Of a stretch of 64,000 nt of DNA, positions 25,970 to 37,812 are shown one piece after another; position 1 is the stretch's first letter; each line of letters starts with the position of its first letter. The stretch comes from Candidatus Saccharicenans subterraneus (lineage in GTDB: Bacteria > Acidobacteriota > Aminicenantia > Aminicenantales > Saccharicenantaceae), in contig QUAH01000008.1 in NCBI GenBank assembly GCA_003426165.1, forward strand, positions 1 through 64,000. The letters run 5' to 3'. The notes beneath the pieces are model-generated. The model was not told the DNA's origin, did not search any database, and worked only from the letters and a program-made list of their open reading frames with translations. A program made the translations under genes and the position numbers.

Positions 25970-26983
25970 TCAGAAGGCCAGGCCGACCTGAACCAGAAGC
26001 ACGTTGTCCTTCAGCTTCACATCTTTTTCTTTATTCCAGTCGTATTCCAGCTTGGCGTAAAAGTTAGAAGCCGCATCCCACTTCAAACCAACGGCCGACC
26101 TGGTTTTCTTGACCATGGTATCGAGAAAGATGTTAAGCGGAGGAGCCCCATGGTCGTCAACCAGGTTCTGGGGCAGGTCCGACCTCTGGAAACTATAATA
26201 GAGGCGAAAACTCTTGAACAGCATGCTGACCGTCAGGTAATAGCCTTCAAAATTAAGCTTCTGATTCAGGGTGGGATGGTCATAGGCCGCCTGGATAAAC
26301 TCGCCTCTCACTTCCCACTCCGGGGTCAGCCAGAGCAGGTCCAGGCCGCGGAACTGCACGTCCTTGGTTCCGTCGGGGTCGTATTTTCCGTTGTAAATCG
26401 ACCCTCCGAGCTCAATCCCTTCCCCGAAACGCAGGCCCAGGCGGCCGCCCATGGCTTTGTCCTTATTTGGGTCGGTGAACTTTGTTTCCAGGTAGCCCTG
26501 GCTGTCGGCCGATAGACCGTTTATTATGTAGGCTGAGTAATAAAAAATGGCATAGTTGCCCTGCAGGCAGATTCCCAGGTCATTCCAGCGGTATGGAAAA
26601 AAGTGGAAGACCAGGGGCCTGAAAACCGTGGGGTTTTCGTGGGGCCGGGCCGAGCGGTTGAAACGTCCGAAGGGAATCTCAAACAGTCCTGCCTTCAGAC
26701 TGATCAGCTGGCTTCCCTGGAAGTTGATGAAGGCCTGGGCTAACTGGAAATTCTCATGGGAGGCCAGCCGTCCCTCGGCCAGGAAACTGAGGCTGCCATA
26801 AATGACTCCCGAGACAGCCAGGCCGCCGTTGAAATTGGCAAAGGTTCCCTTTGAATAGAGACCTTCCGGCTGACTTTTCAGGTACTCAAAAGAAAAATAG
26901 CCGCCGGCCTTAACCTGGGCGGCCAGGCTGGCTGACAGCCAGAAAAAACAGGCCAGCAGAGCTACAACTTTCCGCCTGGACAT
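25970..26983 (-). CDS. outer-membrane porin-like beta-barrel
   Basis: A 337-residue protein with a signal peptide ('VVALLACFFWLSASLAAQ', about 5-22). The mature part alternates in barrel fashion, includes 'QAFINFQGSQLISLKAGLFEIPFGRFN' style strands similar to phosphate-selective or generic OprO/OprP-like porins, and ends 'VLLVQVGLAF' with the terminal Phe of barrels. No substrate can be assigned. GAGGAG precedes the ATG. It sits between the rubredoxin reductase gene and purA with short gaps. Confidence 0.75.
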   Translation of the reverse strand: MSRRKVVALLACFFWLSASLAAQVKAGGYFSFEYLKSQPEGLYSKGTFANFNGGLAVSGVIYGSLSFLAEGRLASHENFQLAQAFINFQGSQLISLKAGLFEIPFGRFNRSARPHENPTVFRPLVFHFFPYRWNDLGICLQGNYAIFYYSAYIINGLSADSQGYLETKFTDPNKDKAMGGRLGLRFGEGIELGGSIYNGKYDPDGTKDVQFRGLDLLWLTPEWEVRGEFIQAAYDHPTLNQKLNFEGYYLTVSMLFKSFRLYYSFQRSDLPQNLVDDHGAPPLNIFLDTMVKKTRSAVGLKWDAASNFYAKLEYDWNKEKDVKLKDNVLLVQVGLAF

Positions 26984-27032
26984 GATTCACTCCTCTTAAT
27001 CCGGTTATGATACTTCTTTATTTTTTATTTAT

Positions 27033-28250
27033 TCACGAATCCCGAAAAATCCGGGAAAAATCAAATTCCTCCTCCAGGATAACGTTCTTGTATTCCCCGA
27101 TTTTCCTGCCCGACTGGATCAACCGGCTGACTTCCTGGGTTCCCTTCTTGGTACCGAACCAGATGGCCCCAACCACCGAATCTTCCTTCAGCACCAGTTT
27201 CTTGTACAGACCGGCCTCGGGTTTATAACTGGTCAGAATTTCATAGCCATCAGTCTCCGGGTTAACCAGCCCGATGGAGGTCAGGTAGATACCCATGACC
27301 TTGAGGGTGCTGGCCGGGATGGTGCCCTCGTATTTCTTGGCCTGGCCGCAGAGGTTGTAGGCCAGGGTCCGGGCCTGGTCAAAAGCTGCCGGGATAAGGC
27401 CATAGACTTTTCCCCGGTGCTCGGTCACGTCGCCGGCGGCATAGACCCGGTCGCAGCTGGTTCTTAAGTAGTCATCAACCAGCAGGCCGCGCCCGCAATC
27501 CAGGCCGGCCTCCCTGGCCAGGTCCAGCCTGGGCTTGACCCCAGAGGCGATGATGACTGCTCCGGCTGAAATGACCTCCCCATCCTTAAAACGGATCCCG
27601 CTCACCCGGCCGTCGCCGAGAATCTCGACCGCTTCCCGGCCGGTGATGAGATTGATGCCGAGACCCGCCAGGTGCAACCGCAGCAAGCCGGCCCCGGTTT
27701 CATCCAGCTGCCTTGGAAGCAGGCGACTGAAGACTTCAACCACGGTGATCTGCTTCAGTCCCCTGAGATTCAAAGCCCGGGCTATCTCCAGGCCGAGCAG
27801 TCCCCCACCGAGGATAACGATTTCTGGCCCGGAGCGGATAAAATCCAGCAATTCCAAAACATCGTCCAGAGTCCTGATGGTAAAAACTCCTTCCCGGTCA
27901 GCGCCCGGAAGGGGCGGGACGAAGGGACAGGCCCCGGTGGCCAGTACCAGCCGGTCGGCCTCCAGGCTGCTTCCATCCTCAAATTTCACGGCCGGTTTTT
28001 CGGGGTCAAGGCTGACCGCCTTCACTCCAAGCCTGACCTGCAGTTTCTGCCTCTCGGCCCAGCCCTCGGTAAAAGCAAAGACTTTTTCCAGTGGAATCAG
28101 CCCGGCCAGGAAATCGATCAGGTTGGGCCGGGGATAATAAGGATGCTTTTCTTCTCCGACGATGATGATTTCGGCGGTCGAATCCAGCTCCCTGATAGTT
28201 TTCCCGCAGATGGTCCCGCTCAGGCCGTTACCCAGTATGACCACTCTCAT
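27033..28250 (-). CDS. FAD/NAD(P)-dependent oxidoreductase, rubredoxin-reductase type
   Basis: A 405-residue flavoprotein with the FAD motif 'ILGNGLSGTICG' at the start, the NAD(P)H motif 'ILGGGLLGLEIA' near 147 and the second FAD motif 'DRVYAAGDVTE' near 270. It matches the NADH:rubredoxin reductase/nitrite reductase NirB-like family; 'YPRPNLIDFLAG' fits NROR-type proteins. It lies 36 bases downstream of a rubredoxin gene, which makes electron transfer from NAD(P)H to rubredoxin, and on to rubrerythrin, the likely job. The C-terminal ~90 residues fold back as the dimer domain. Confidence 0.88.
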   Translation of the reverse strand: MRVVILGNGLSGTICGKTIRELDSTAEIIIVGEEKHPYYPRPNLIDFLAGLIPLEKVFAFTEGWAERQKLQVRLGVKAVSLDPEKPAVKFEDGSSLEADRLVLATGACPFVPPLPGADREGVFTIRTLDDVLELLDFIRSGPEIVILGGGLLGLEIARALNLRGLKQITVVEVFSRLLPRQLDETGAGLLRLHLAGLGINLITGREAVEILGDGRVSGIRFKDGEVISAGAVIIASGVKPRLDLAREAGLDCGRGLLVDDYLRTSCDRVYAAGDVTEHRGKVYGLIPAAFDQARTLAYNLCGQAKKYEGTIPASTLKVMGIYLTSIGLVNPETDGYEILTSYKPEAGLYKKLVLKEDSVVGAIWFGTKKGTQEVSRLIQSGRKIGEYKNVILEEEFDFSRIFRDS

Positions 28251-28286
28251 CTGATAGCATCCAGCCGGGCCTTAGCCTTCCGGGCT

Positions 28287-28448
28287 TCAGCTCATTTTCT
28301 GAAAAAATTCCTTGCCCACCCCGCATTGCGGGCAGACCCAGTCATCGGGTAAAGACTCGAAGAGCGTGCCGGGCGGGATGTTGTTGTCCGGGTCTCCGAG
28401 TTCCGGGTCGTAGATGTAGCCGCAGGCAGCGCATTCCCATTTTTCCAT
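28287..28448 (-). CDS. rubredoxin
   Basis: A 53-residue protein with the two iron-binding loops '[10 protein letters not shown]' and '[11 protein letters not shown]', plus '[20 protein letters not shown]', the invariant middle of classical rubredoxins. It is a small cytoplasmic one-electron carrier. The ATG at 28448 follows AAAGGAGG; longer frames upstream run into recD2. It pairs with the adjacent reductase. Confidence 0.97.
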   Translation of the reverse strand: MEKWECAACGYIYDPELGDPDNNIPPGTLFESLPDDWVCPQCGVGKEFFQKMS

Positions 28449-28478
28449 GATTGTCTGGCCTCCTTTCAATGATTCCTT

Positions 28479-28506
28479 ATTATAAACCACAATAGAATTA
28501 AAACAA
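28479..28506 (-). promoter_or_regulatory. internal promoter for rubredoxin-reductase genes
   Basis: TTGTTT (28501-28506, inside the end of recD2), a 16-base spacer and a perfect TATAAT (28479-28484). The leader of about 24 bases carries AAAGGAGG. Confidence 0.5.
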
Positions 28507-30681
28507 CCGGAAAGTTGGTTCCCGGCCACCGGCGATTTCCAGCAGCTTTTCCTTCAGCCGGCAGTTTCTCTGAACCGGCCTGTCGTTCTTGATGGCGATG
28601 TGCAGGGCCCGGTAGGAACCTATGATGACGCTCAACTTGCGGGCCCTGGTCAGGGCCGTGTAGAACAGGTTTCTCTGCAGCATTATGTAGTGCTGGGTCA
28701 GCAGGGGCATGACCACGGCCTGGTATTCGTTGCCCTGGGCCTTGTGGACAGAGATGGCGTAGGCCAGCACCAAATCGGCCAGCTCGTCCTTCTCGTAAAA
28801 AATCAGCCGGCCATCAAAATCCACCAGCAGGCCGAACCGCTCCGGGTCCACCTGGACCACGGTTCCCAGGTCACCGTTGAAAACTTCCTTGTCGTAATCG
28901 TTCCGGATCTGCATGACCTTGTCCCGGACCCGGAATTCCTTCTGGCCGACCTTCAGCCCGGCCGTCCCGGGGTTGAGGATCCTCTGCAGCTCCAGGTTGA
29001 GGTTATCCACCCCGGCCAGGCCCCGGTACATCGGGGTGATGACCTGAATCTGGGTGGAGAGGGGACTGAGATTAAGCCTCCTGGGAATGTTGTGCTGGCA
29101 GAGCTTCAGGATCAGCTTGAAAACTTTCTCCTCGTCTTCCTGGTGAAAGAAATAGAAATCGGATTCCGGGTCGTTGCGCCGCGGATAGACAAGAGACTGC
29201 CCCTGGTTGACCCGGTGGGCATTGACCACGATCAGGCTTTCCCCGGCCTGGCGGAAGATCTCATCGAGTCGGATGACTTCCACCAGCCCGGAATCGATCA
29301 AATCCCGGAGCAGGTTACCCGGGCCGACCGGCGGTAACTGGTCTTTATCCCCAACCAGTATCAACCGCATCTCCGGCGGGACAGCTCGCAGCAGGTGGTA
29401 CATCAGAGGCAGGTCAATCATGGAGACTTCATCAACGATGAGCGCTTCGCCCCGCAGCGGATGGTTCGGCCCTCTCTTGAACCGGCCTTCCTTGGGCTGG
29501 AACTCCAGCAGCCGGTGGATGGTCTTGGCTTCCCGGCCGGTGGTTTCGGCCAGGCGCTTGGCCGCCCGCCCGGTTGGAGCCGCCAGAAGAATCTTTTTCT
29601 GCCAGCTCTCGAAAATCTCAACCATGGCCCGGACGATAGTGGTCTTACCGGTCCCGGGTCCGCCGGTGATGATGATGATCTTTTTCTGCAGGCTGCTGAC
29701 GATGGCTTTTTTCTGCTGGTCGGAAAATTTCAGCCCGCTTTTCTTCTCGACTTCGGCTATTCGGTCTTCAGGGTCAAAGTCAGGAGCGGTTGCTGGCTGG
29801 GCAGCCATCCGGGAAATAATCCGGGCAACCTCTTGCTGGGCCTGGAAGAAAAATGGCAGGTACAGGGCCGACTGCCCATCGACAACCTCCCTGATCAGTG
29901 ACCCGACTTCCAGCAGGTCATTCAGGGCCTGGTCAACCTTCTGCGGTTCAACCTCCAGTTCCTGGCAGCACTTCTCTTTTACTTCTACCTCATCCGAGAA
30001 AACATGTCCCTGTTCGTTGTCTTTCTCCAGGAGGTAGAGAATGAAGGCCTTGACCCTTTCCGGAGAATCAGCAGGCAGACCAAGCTTGAGGGCGATCTGG
30101 TCAGCGGTCTTGAAGCCCACCCCCCAGATGTCCAGGCAGAGCTGGTAGGGGTTGCGGCGCAGGACCTCAAACGCGGCCTGGCCGTAGGTGCGGTAAATCT
30201 TGTAAGCCAGGGTGGTCGAGATATTATGGGCCTGGAGGAAGATTATCAGGTCCCTGATTTCCTTGTGTTCTTCCCAGGATTTTAATATTTCGGAGAATTT
30301 CTTTTCTCCAATCCCTTCCACCTGTTTCAATTTTTCCGGCGTCTCGTTTAAGATATCGACCGTCCGCTCTCCGAATTTCTTGACAATCCTCTGGGCCAGA
30401 ACCGGACCGACCCCCCTGATCAAACCGGAAGCCAGAAACCTTTCCACTCCCCGGACCGAGGAGGGCAGGGTCAGGCTGAACGATTCCATCTGGAACTGAA
30501 GGCCAAAACGGGCATTCTTTTCGCGGCGGCCGGTCAGCTTCAAACACTCACCGGGCGAAAGCGGCGGGAAGTTGCCGACCACGGTGATCTCTTCGCTTTC
30601 GGTCTTTATCCTGAAAACGGTATAACCGTTCTCCGGGTTATAGAAAATTATCTGTTCTACCGTTCCTTCCAGGCATTCCAT
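28498..30681 (-). CDS. recD2: RecD2-type ATP-dependent DNA helicase
   Basis: A 727-residue superfamily 1 5'-3' helicase not associated with RecBC. An N-terminal OB-like part ('[20 protein letters not shown]') is followed by helix-hairpin-helix units ('[11 protein letters not shown]', '[12 protein letters not shown]'). The motor has Walker A '[10 protein letters not shown]', motif II 'IVDEVSM', '[14 protein letters not shown]' and the C-terminal '[17 protein letters not shown]'. I start at 30681 ([10 protein letters not shown]), which gives the usual length; the longer frame has no family similarity. RecD2 works in replication-fork repair and anti-recombination. Confidence 0.94.
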   Translation of the reverse strand: MECLEGTVEQIIFYNPENGYTVFRIKTESEEITVVGNFPPLSPGECLKLTGRREKNARFGLQFQMESFSLTLPSSVRGVERFLASGLIRGVGPVLAQRIVKKFGERTVDILNETPEKLKQVEGIGEKKFSEILKSWEEHKEIRDLIIFLQAHNISTTLAYKIYRTYGQAAFEVLRRNPYQLCLDIWGVGFKTADQIALKLGLPADSPERVKAFILYLLEKDNEQGHVFSDEVEVKEKCCQELEVEPQKVDQALNDLLEVGSLIREVVDGQSALYLPFFFQAQQEVARIISRMAAQPATAPDFDPEDRIAEVEKKSGLKFSDQQKKAIVSSLQKKIIIITGGPGTGKTTIVRAMVEIFESWQKKILLAAPTGRAAKRLAETTGREAKTIHRLLEFQPKEGRFKRGPNHPLRGEALIVDEVSMIDLPLMYHLLRAVPPEMRLILVGDKDQLPPVGPGNLLRDLIDSGLVEVIRLDEIFRQAGESLIVVNAHRVNQGQSLVYPRRNDPESDFYFFHQEDEEKVFKLILKLCQHNIPRRLNLSPLSTQIQVITPMYRGLAGVDNLNLELQRILNPGTAGLKVGQKEFRVRDKVMQIRNDYDKEVFNGDLGTVVQVDPERFGLLVDFDGRLIFYEKDELADLVLAYAISVHKAQGNEYQAVVMPLLTQHYIMLQRNLFYTALTRARKLSVIIGSYRALHIAIKNDRPVQRNCRLKEKLLEIAGGREPTFRLF

Positions 30682-30709
30682 GAGTTTTAAGACACTCCGC
30701 CCTTTAATC

Positions 30710-31507
30710 CTATTCCGCTTTGAGCACGACCGGGTCACCCGGCTCCAGTCCCAGCAGCTCGGCTGCCGGCTTCTTGTATAACGCAATTTCCAGCAGTCCC
30801 AGGCTATTGATGATGAAAAACGGCCGGTCCGAACCGGCCGAAGAATAGGCAGCAGCCATTTCAGATATTTTCTTTTTCCCGGCCAGGAGGAGGAGGTTGG
30901 CCCCGCGGTTTTTAGTCAGAAATTGGGCTATTAATTCCTGGCTGAGATTGGTGATCAGGTTCCCGAACCGGTCACGGTAAAGAATCTGTCCCTGGATTTC
31001 CCGGTTTCCAGGCTGCGGCTCCGGCAGTTCCAGCCTCCGGGGATTTCTGACCGGCTGGCCCAGCTCGGAAGCGGGAACCCCCAGGCTCAGCCAGGCGGCC
31101 ACCGGGGCCATCTTGTCCCGGCCTTCGAAGCTGGACCTGCGGTCGGTTAGGAAGTGTTCCCGGTCTCTGAGTTCAAATATTTCAGGATTCTCCTGTCTCA
31201 AGACCAGCGACAGGACCCCGTTATCGGGGGCGATAAAAGAATAGCGCTGGCTTCTGGCCAGCAGGAGGCGACGTTCGCTGCCCACTTCAGGGTCGACCAC
31301 GGACAGGAAAATAGTGCCGCCCGGAAAGAACCGGTAGCAGGCCCAGAGGATGAAGGCTGCTGCCTTCAGGTCATATTCGGGGACTTCATGGCAGATATCG
31401 ATGATGGTGCAATCCGGGTTTATGGAGAGTATGACTCCCTTAAGAGAGGCGACAAAATAATCCCGCGTGCCAAAATCGGTCAGCAGCGCGATACAGCTCT
31501 TGCCCAT
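30710..31507 (-). CDS. SAM hydrolase (SAM hydroxide adenosyltransferase, DUF62)
   Basis: A 265-residue member of the SAM-dependent halogenase/hydrolase family. It opens 'IALLTDFGTRDYFVASLKG' and contains 'DICHEVPEYDLKAAAFIL', 'VVDPEVGSERR' and 'FIAPDNGVLS', with 'YRDRFGNLITNL' in the C-terminal domain. Non-halogenating members split SAM to adenosine and methionine; the halide-binding features of fluorinases are not evident. Physiological role in most bacteria is unclear. It lies between lepB and recD2 with its own promoter. Confidence 0.9.
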   Translation of the reverse strand: MGKSCIALLTDFGTRDYFVASLKGVILSINPDCTIIDICHEVPEYDLKAAAFILWACYRFFPGGTIFLSVVDPEVGSERRLLLARSQRYSFIAPDNGVLSLVLRQENPEIFELRDREHFLTDRRSSFEGRDKMAPVAAWLSLGVPASELGQPVRNPRRLELPEPQPGNREIQGQILYRDRFGNLITNLSQELIAQFLTKNRGANLLLLAGKKKISEMAAAYSSAGSDRPFFIINSLGLLEIALYKKPAAELLGLEPGDPVVLKAE

Positions 31508-31533
31508 TCGCTTTCAAGTTCCGGTCGGAATAA

Positions 31534-31562
31534 TCTTATTGCAGAAGCCGGGAGGGGTCAAT
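31534..31562 (-). promoter_or_regulatory. promoter of the SAM hydrolase gene
   Basis: TTGACC (31557-31562), a 17-base spacer and TAAGAT (31534-31539) on the minus strand, in the 78-base gap after lepB. Confidence 0.45.
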
Positions 31563-31585
31563 ATTTTTCCGGTTGACAATCGCGC

Positions 31586-32335
31586 TCAGAAGATAACCTT
31601 GAGCATCCGCTTCCAGCGGGTCTTGAAGATGAAGCGTAAGAATTTCCTGACCCGGTCCTTAACCCCGTTTTTCTGGTAAGCGTCTTTTTCCGCTTCGTAG
31701 GAAAAATAGATCAGCCAGGGGCGGCCCTTGATGTAGGAAGTTGGCAGGAAGCTCCAGTAGCGACTGTCCAGGCTATTATCACGGTTATCGCCCATGACAA
31801 AGACATGGCCGGGCGGCACCACCACCGGTCCGTAATTATCCCGGATGACATCGTCATACTGGTAAAAATTGCCCTTCTGAAATATCTGGGAATCATTATG
31901 GACCTTGTACCGCTCTTCCAGTGGCCGGTCGTTGATGAAAACTTCCTTGTCCTTGATCTCGACCTTTTCCCCTTCCAGGGCAATGACCCGCTTGACAAAA
32001 TCCTTGCTCAGGTCTCTGGGCCATTTGAAGACCACGATGTCCTGACGTTCCAGCTTCTTGGAAGGAAGGACAAAAGCTTCCAGAGCTCCCTGGGGTCGGG
32101 CATAGACAAACTTGTTGACCAGGAGAAAGTCCCCGACGAGCAGGGTGGGTTCCATCGAGCCGGTGGGAATCTGGAAGGCCTGGACCACGTAGGTCATAAC
32201 AAAGAACACGAAAACGGCCGTTTCGGCAATCAGTTCGAAATACTCGCGAAACAGGCTTTTCTCTCTTTTAGGCTTTTTCTCCTGTTCCTTGATTTCTTCC
32301 ACTTCGCGGTCGAACTTTTTACCAAGCATTACCAT
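31586..32335 (-). CDS. lepB: signal peptidase I
   Basis: A 249-residue membrane-anchored serine protease removing signal peptides. One membrane helix ('IAETAVFVFFVMTYVVQAF') precedes the catalytic Ser in 'IPTGSMEPTLLVGD'. The lysine general base is in 'DFVKRVIALEGEKVEI', and 'FVMGDNRDNSLDSRYW' is the box E motif. I start at 32335: AAGGAAG is upstream, and the alternative start at 32395 lies before the predicted promoter. It serves the Sec system encoded on the opposite strand at 34.7-37.8 kb. Confidence 0.95.
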   Translation of the reverse strand: MVMLGKKFDREVEEIKEQEKKPKREKSLFREYFELIAETAVFVFFVMTYVVQAFQIPTGSMEPTLLVGDFLLVNKFVYARPQGALEAFVLPSKKLERQDIVVFKWPRDLSKDFVKRVIALEGEKVEIKDKEVFINDRPLEERYKVHNDSQIFQKGNFYQYDDVIRDNYGPVVVPPGHVFVMGDNRDNSLDSRYWSFLPTSYIKGRPWLIYFSYEAEKDAYQKNGVKDRVRKFLRFIFKTRWKRMLKVIF

Positions 32336-32359
32336 CGCATTCTTCCTTAATTTTCTGTT

Positions 32360-32388
32360 AATATACTCTAAATCCGGCCGCCGTTCAA
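32360..32388 (-). promoter_or_regulatory. promoter of lepB
   Basis: TTGAAC (32383-32388), a 17-base spacer and TATATT (32360-32365) on the minus strand. The start near 32353 gives a leader of about 18 bases containing AAGGAAG. Confidence 0.6.
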
Positions 32389-32479
32389 CCGGCAACGACT
32401 CCCCCGGGCCGCCCCCCGGTAAGAGAGCGAAGACGATTAAGGCTTATATAATATAAAGGAATATCAGCTCCAAATCGGC

Positions 32480-32508
32480 TTGACAGATTGCCGGATAAGG
32501 TTTTTACT
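32480..32508 (+). promoter_or_regulatory. promoter of the ychF-tgt-sec operon, predicting a leaderless mRNA
   Basis: A perfect TTGACA (32480-32485), a 17-base spacer and TTTACT (32503-32508, 4/6). Six bases separate it from the ATG at 32515, and no Shine-Dalgarno lies before that ATG. Confidence 0.55.
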
Positions 32509-32514
32509 TAAAAC

Positions 32515-34706
<2,192 letters not shown>

Positions 34707-34715
34707 GATACAGAA

Positions 34716-35063
34716 ATGAGTTTTTTAACCTTATTCAGCGTTTCCGGGCAGCAATCCGCTCCCGCCGGCCAGGGCAACATGCTGGTGGGGCTTCTGCCCT
34801 TCATCTTGGTTTTTGTCATTTTCTACCTCCTGATCATCATGCCCCAGAGGAAAAAACAGAAACAGCACCAGCAGATGGTGGCCAACCTGAAGCCTGGTGA
34901 CCGCATCATCACCAGCGGCGGCATTTTCGGCACGGTCATGGACGTTCACCCGGACCGGATCGAGCTCAAGATTGCGGCCAACGTCAAGGTTGACATCCTC
35001 AAGAGCGCCGTGGCCATCATTCTGACCGACAAGGAAAAAACCGAGACCAAGGAATCCACCTGA
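34716..35063 (+). CDS. yajC: preprotein translocase subunit YajC
   Basis: A 115-residue single-pass membrane protein: 'LLPFILVFVIFYLLIIMPQRKKQK' is the helix plus basic flank, followed by 'LKPGDRIITSGGIFGTV', the cytosolic signature. It is an accessory of the SecDF part of the translocase. It lies 9 bases after tgt and 37 before secD. Confidence 0.95.
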   Translation: MSFLTLFSVSGQQSAPAGQGNMLVGLLPFILVFVIFYLLIIMPQRKKQKQHQQMVANLKPGDRIITSGGIFGTVMDVHPDRIELKIAANVKVDILKSAVAIILTDKEKTETKEST

Positions 35064-35100
35064 TTTTTTCTTAACAAATCCAGCAGAGAGATAGGTCAAG

Positions 35101-36636
35101 ATGAAAAAGAACCTTCAATGGAAACTGGCTATCATCGTCGTGGTTATCGGGCTTTGCCTCTTTCTGATCTACCCCCCGAAAGATAAGATCAAGCTGGGCC
35201 TGGACCTCAAGGGCGGAACCCACCTGGTTCTCCAGGTCCTGACCGAAGATGCGGTCAACGTTGAAACCGACCAGCAGCTGTCACGGTTCGAGGAAGTCTT
35301 CAAGAAAAACAACATTACCTACCTGGAGGCCAACAAGGAAAAGCCCGGCCGTTTTTATTTCAGGGGCATACCGGTTGACCAGGAAGGAAAAGCCAGGGAC
35401 CTCATCGACCAGTATACCAGGGACTGGGATTACTCCTTCAGCGGCGACCGGTTGACTTTCAACCTGAAGATGGTGGCCGCCCAGTACCTCAGGGACCTGG
35501 CCGTGACCCAGACCCTGGAGACCATCCGGAACAGAATTGACCAGTTCGGCGTGGCCGAGCCGGTCATCCAGAGGCAGGGCTCGGACCGAATAGTGGTGGA
35601 ACTCCCGGGCATTGAAGACCCGGACCGCGTCAAGAACCTGATCAAGGTGACCGCCGTCCTGGAATTCAAGCTGGTCAAGGCCGGCCCGGCCCCGGACGAG
35701 GAAACCCTGCTCCGGGACTTCGGGGGTAAGGTGCCGGAAGATGCCGAGGTGGTCAGGTCCGACCCCAAGCGTGGGACCCAGGGCTATTACCTGGTCAGCA
35801 AGGTGGCCACGGTAACCGGCAAGGACCTCAGGACCGTCAGGCGGGGAGTTGACGAATGGAATAACCCGGCCGTGCATTTTACCCTTAACCCGGACGGGGC
35901 CAAGAGGTTTGAACAGGTCACCGGAGCCAACATCGGCAAGCAGCTGGCCATCATCCTGGATGGTCGCCTGCAATCGGCGCCGGTCATAGAAGCCAGGATT
36001 TCCGATTCAGGGATCATCCAGGGAAGGTTCACCCCCGAAGAAGCCGATGACCTGGTGGTTATCCTCAAGGCCGGAGCGCTGCCGGCCGGCATCAAGTACC
36101 TGGAAGAAAGAACCGTGGGGCCATCCCTGGGCTCAGATTCGGTCCGACAGGGCCTGATGGCCGGGCTGGTGGCCATTTTTGCCGTCATGGTCTTCATGAT
36201 CTTCTACTATCGTCTCTCTGGCCTGAATGCCATTACCGCCCTTATCCTGAATGAAATCATAATCTTCGGAGCCATGGGCTATTTCAAAGCGACTCTAACC
36301 CTGCCCGGCATTGCCGGTATCATCCTGGGCATCGGCATGGCCGTGGATGCCAACGTTCTTATCTTTGAGAGAATAAAGGAAGAAATAGCGGTCGGGAAGA
36401 ATATTACCAGCTCCATCGCCACCGGTTTTTCCCGGGCCTTTTCGGCCATCTTCGACTCCAACCTGACCACCATAATTTCGGCCGTCTTCCTTTTCCAGTT
36501 CGGAACGGGCCCCATTAAAGGTTACGCGGTAACGCTGATCTGCAGCCTGGTGGCCAACCTGTTCACGGCGGTCTTCGTTTCCAGGTTTATCTTCGATGCC
36601 TTTGTACCAACTAACGCCAAGAGGTTGAGTATCTAA
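35101..36636 (+). CDS. secD: protein translocase subunit SecD
   Basis: A 511-residue inner-membrane protein that with SecF uses proton flow to pull substrates out of the Sec channel. One N-terminal helix is followed by 'IKLGLDLKGGTHLVLQV' (D1), the large periplasmic part with 'TIRNRIDQFGVAEPVIQRQG' and 'VELPGIEDPDRVKNLI', and a C-terminal five-helix bundle with 'GPSLGSDSVRQGL', 'LPGIAGIILGIGMAVDANVLIFERIKEE' split over TM4 and its loop. secF follows after 1 base. Confidence 0.97.
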   Translation: MKKNLQWKLAIIVVVIGLCLFLIYPPKDKIKLGLDLKGGTHLVLQVLTEDAVNVETDQQLSRFEEVFKKNNITYLEANKEKPGRFYFRGIPVDQEGKARDLIDQYTRDWDYSFSGDRLTFNLKMVAAQYLRDLAVTQTLETIRNRIDQFGVAEPVIQRQGSDRIVVELPGIEDPDRVKNLIKVTAVLEFKLVKAGPAPDEETLLRDFGGKVPEDAEVVRSDPKRGTQGYYLVSKVATVTGKDLRTVRRGVDEWNNPAVHFTLNPDGAKRFEQVTGANIGKQLAIILDGRLQSAPVIEARISDSGIIQGRFTPEEADDLVVILKAGALPAGIKYLEERTVGPSLGSDSVRQGLMAGLVAIFAVMVFMIFYYRLSGLNAITALILNEIIIFGAMGYFKATLTLPGIAGIILGIGMAVDANVLIFERIKEEIAVGKNITSSIATGFSRAFSAIFDSNLTTIISAVFLFQFGTGPIKGYAVTLICSLVANLFTAVFVSRFIFDAFVPTNAKRLSI

Positions 36637-36637
36637 A

Positions 36638-37801
36638 ATGCAAATCTTCAAAAAAACCCCAAACATTCCGTTCTTAAAATACAAGTGGATTGCCCTGGCC
36701 GTGACCCTGATCATCGTGGTGGCCGGCCTGATCAACATCCTGGCCGGAAAGGGACTCAAGCTGGGCGTCGATTTCGGAGAAGGAACCCTGATCAGGGTTA
36801 TGTTCAAAGAACCCGTTTCCGTGTCCGAAGTCAGAAAACTTCTGTCTGAAGTCGGGCTGGGCGATAGCATCATCCAGGAAGCCGGAAAAGAAAGCCGGGA
36901 ATTCCAGATCCGGACCATGGAAAAAAGGACCACCACCCAGGACCAGGAAATCGAAAGTCACCAGATCCTGGCCGACCGGGTAATCCAGTCCCTGCAGGGA
37001 GAAGAGGACAGGCAAAAACTGGCCCAGGGACTGCTGGACCTGAACAGTATTGACCGGGCCAGCCTGACCAACCTGTTGAGAAGTGTGGCCCCGGACGAGG
37101 CCGAGAACCTGGCCAACAAAATAGTTGATTATAGAACTGAAAAAGGAATCATCGCCAGCTGGGATGAATTGAAAAGAGCCCCTCTTAACCTGCCCCAGGA
37201 GATAACCAGCTACCTCGAAAGCAGAACCTTCCTGGGCAAGATGACGGTCCTCAGCCGGGAAACCGTCGGCCCCCAGGTCGGAAAAGATTTGAGAAAGAAG
37301 GCCACCCAGGCCATCATCTGGTCGCTGATCGGCATGCTGGTCTACATTGCCTTCAGGTTCAAGGGGGTCGAATACGGCGCGGCCGCCATCTTCACCCTGG
37401 CCCAGGACGTCCTGATCACCATGAGCATCTACTCCTTCACGCCAAGAGAAATCAACCTGCCGATCATAGCCGGCCTCTTGACCATAGTCGGTTTTTCCAT
37501 CAACGATACCATAGTCATCTTCGACCGAATCAGGGAGCTCCAGAGGACCATGCGGAGAGAGAAACTGGAAAACATCATGAACCTGTCCCTCAACCTGAAC
37601 CTGTCGCGAACACTGATCACCTCCGGAACGGTTTTCCTGACAGTTCTTTCCCTCTATATTTTCGGGGGCCAGGTCATCAACGACTTTGCTTTCCTGATGC
37701 TCATCGGGACCATCGAGGGTGTCTACTCCACCATCTTCCTTTCCTGCCCGGTGGTCCTGTTCTGGAACCAGTATTTGAAGAAGAAAAAATTGCATAAATA
37801 A
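36638..37801 (+). CDS. secF: protein translocase subunit SecF with helix-hairpin-helix-like insertion
   Basis: A 387-residue inner-membrane partner of SecD. The normal elements are 'KLGVDFGEGTLIRVMF' after TM1, 'ETVGPQVGKDLRKKA' before TM2, and 'INDTIVIFDRIRELQRTMRR' after TM4. Between the first periplasmic strands and 'SRETVGPQ', residues about 125-200 add roughly 65 residues not found in the ~320-residue E. coli type. They read 'LDLNSIDRASLTNLL', 'AENLANKIVDYRTEKGI' and 'SWDELKRA', the spacing of a ComEA/GspK-type helix-hairpin-helix, although the glycine hairpins are lost. The insertion would sit in the periplasmic P1 domain. Role unknown. Confidence 0.95.
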   Translation: MQIFKKTPNIPFLKYKWIALAVTLIIVVAGLINILAGKGLKLGVDFGEGTLIRVMFKEPVSVSEVRKLLSEVGLGDSIIQEAGKESREFQIRTMEKRTTTQDQEIESHQILADRVIQSLQGEEDRQKLAQGLLDLNSIDRASLTNLLRSVAPDEAENLANKIVDYRTEKGIIASWDELKRAPLNLPQEITSYLESRTFLGKMTVLSRETVGPQVGKDLRKKATQAIIWSLIGMLVYIAFRFKGVEYGAAAIFTLAQDVLITMSIYSFTPREINLPIIAGLLTIVGFSINDTIVIFDRIRELQRTMRREKLENIMNLSLNLNLSRTLITSGTVFLTVLSLYIFGGQVINDFAFLMLIGTIEGVYSTIFLSCPVVLFWNQYLKKKKLHK

Positions 37802-37812
37802 TTAAATTTTAC

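Noticed and set aside
30682-30786. N-terminal extension of recD2 by 35 residues
   Set aside because: It overlaps the SAM hydrolase gene and is out of pattern for RecD2, whose N-terminus starts with the OB-like domain at 30681.
36674-37795. 373-codon open frame on the minus strand opposite secF
   Set aside because: Antisense shadow of secF in GC-rich codons; no recognisable protein, start site or ribosome-binding sequence.
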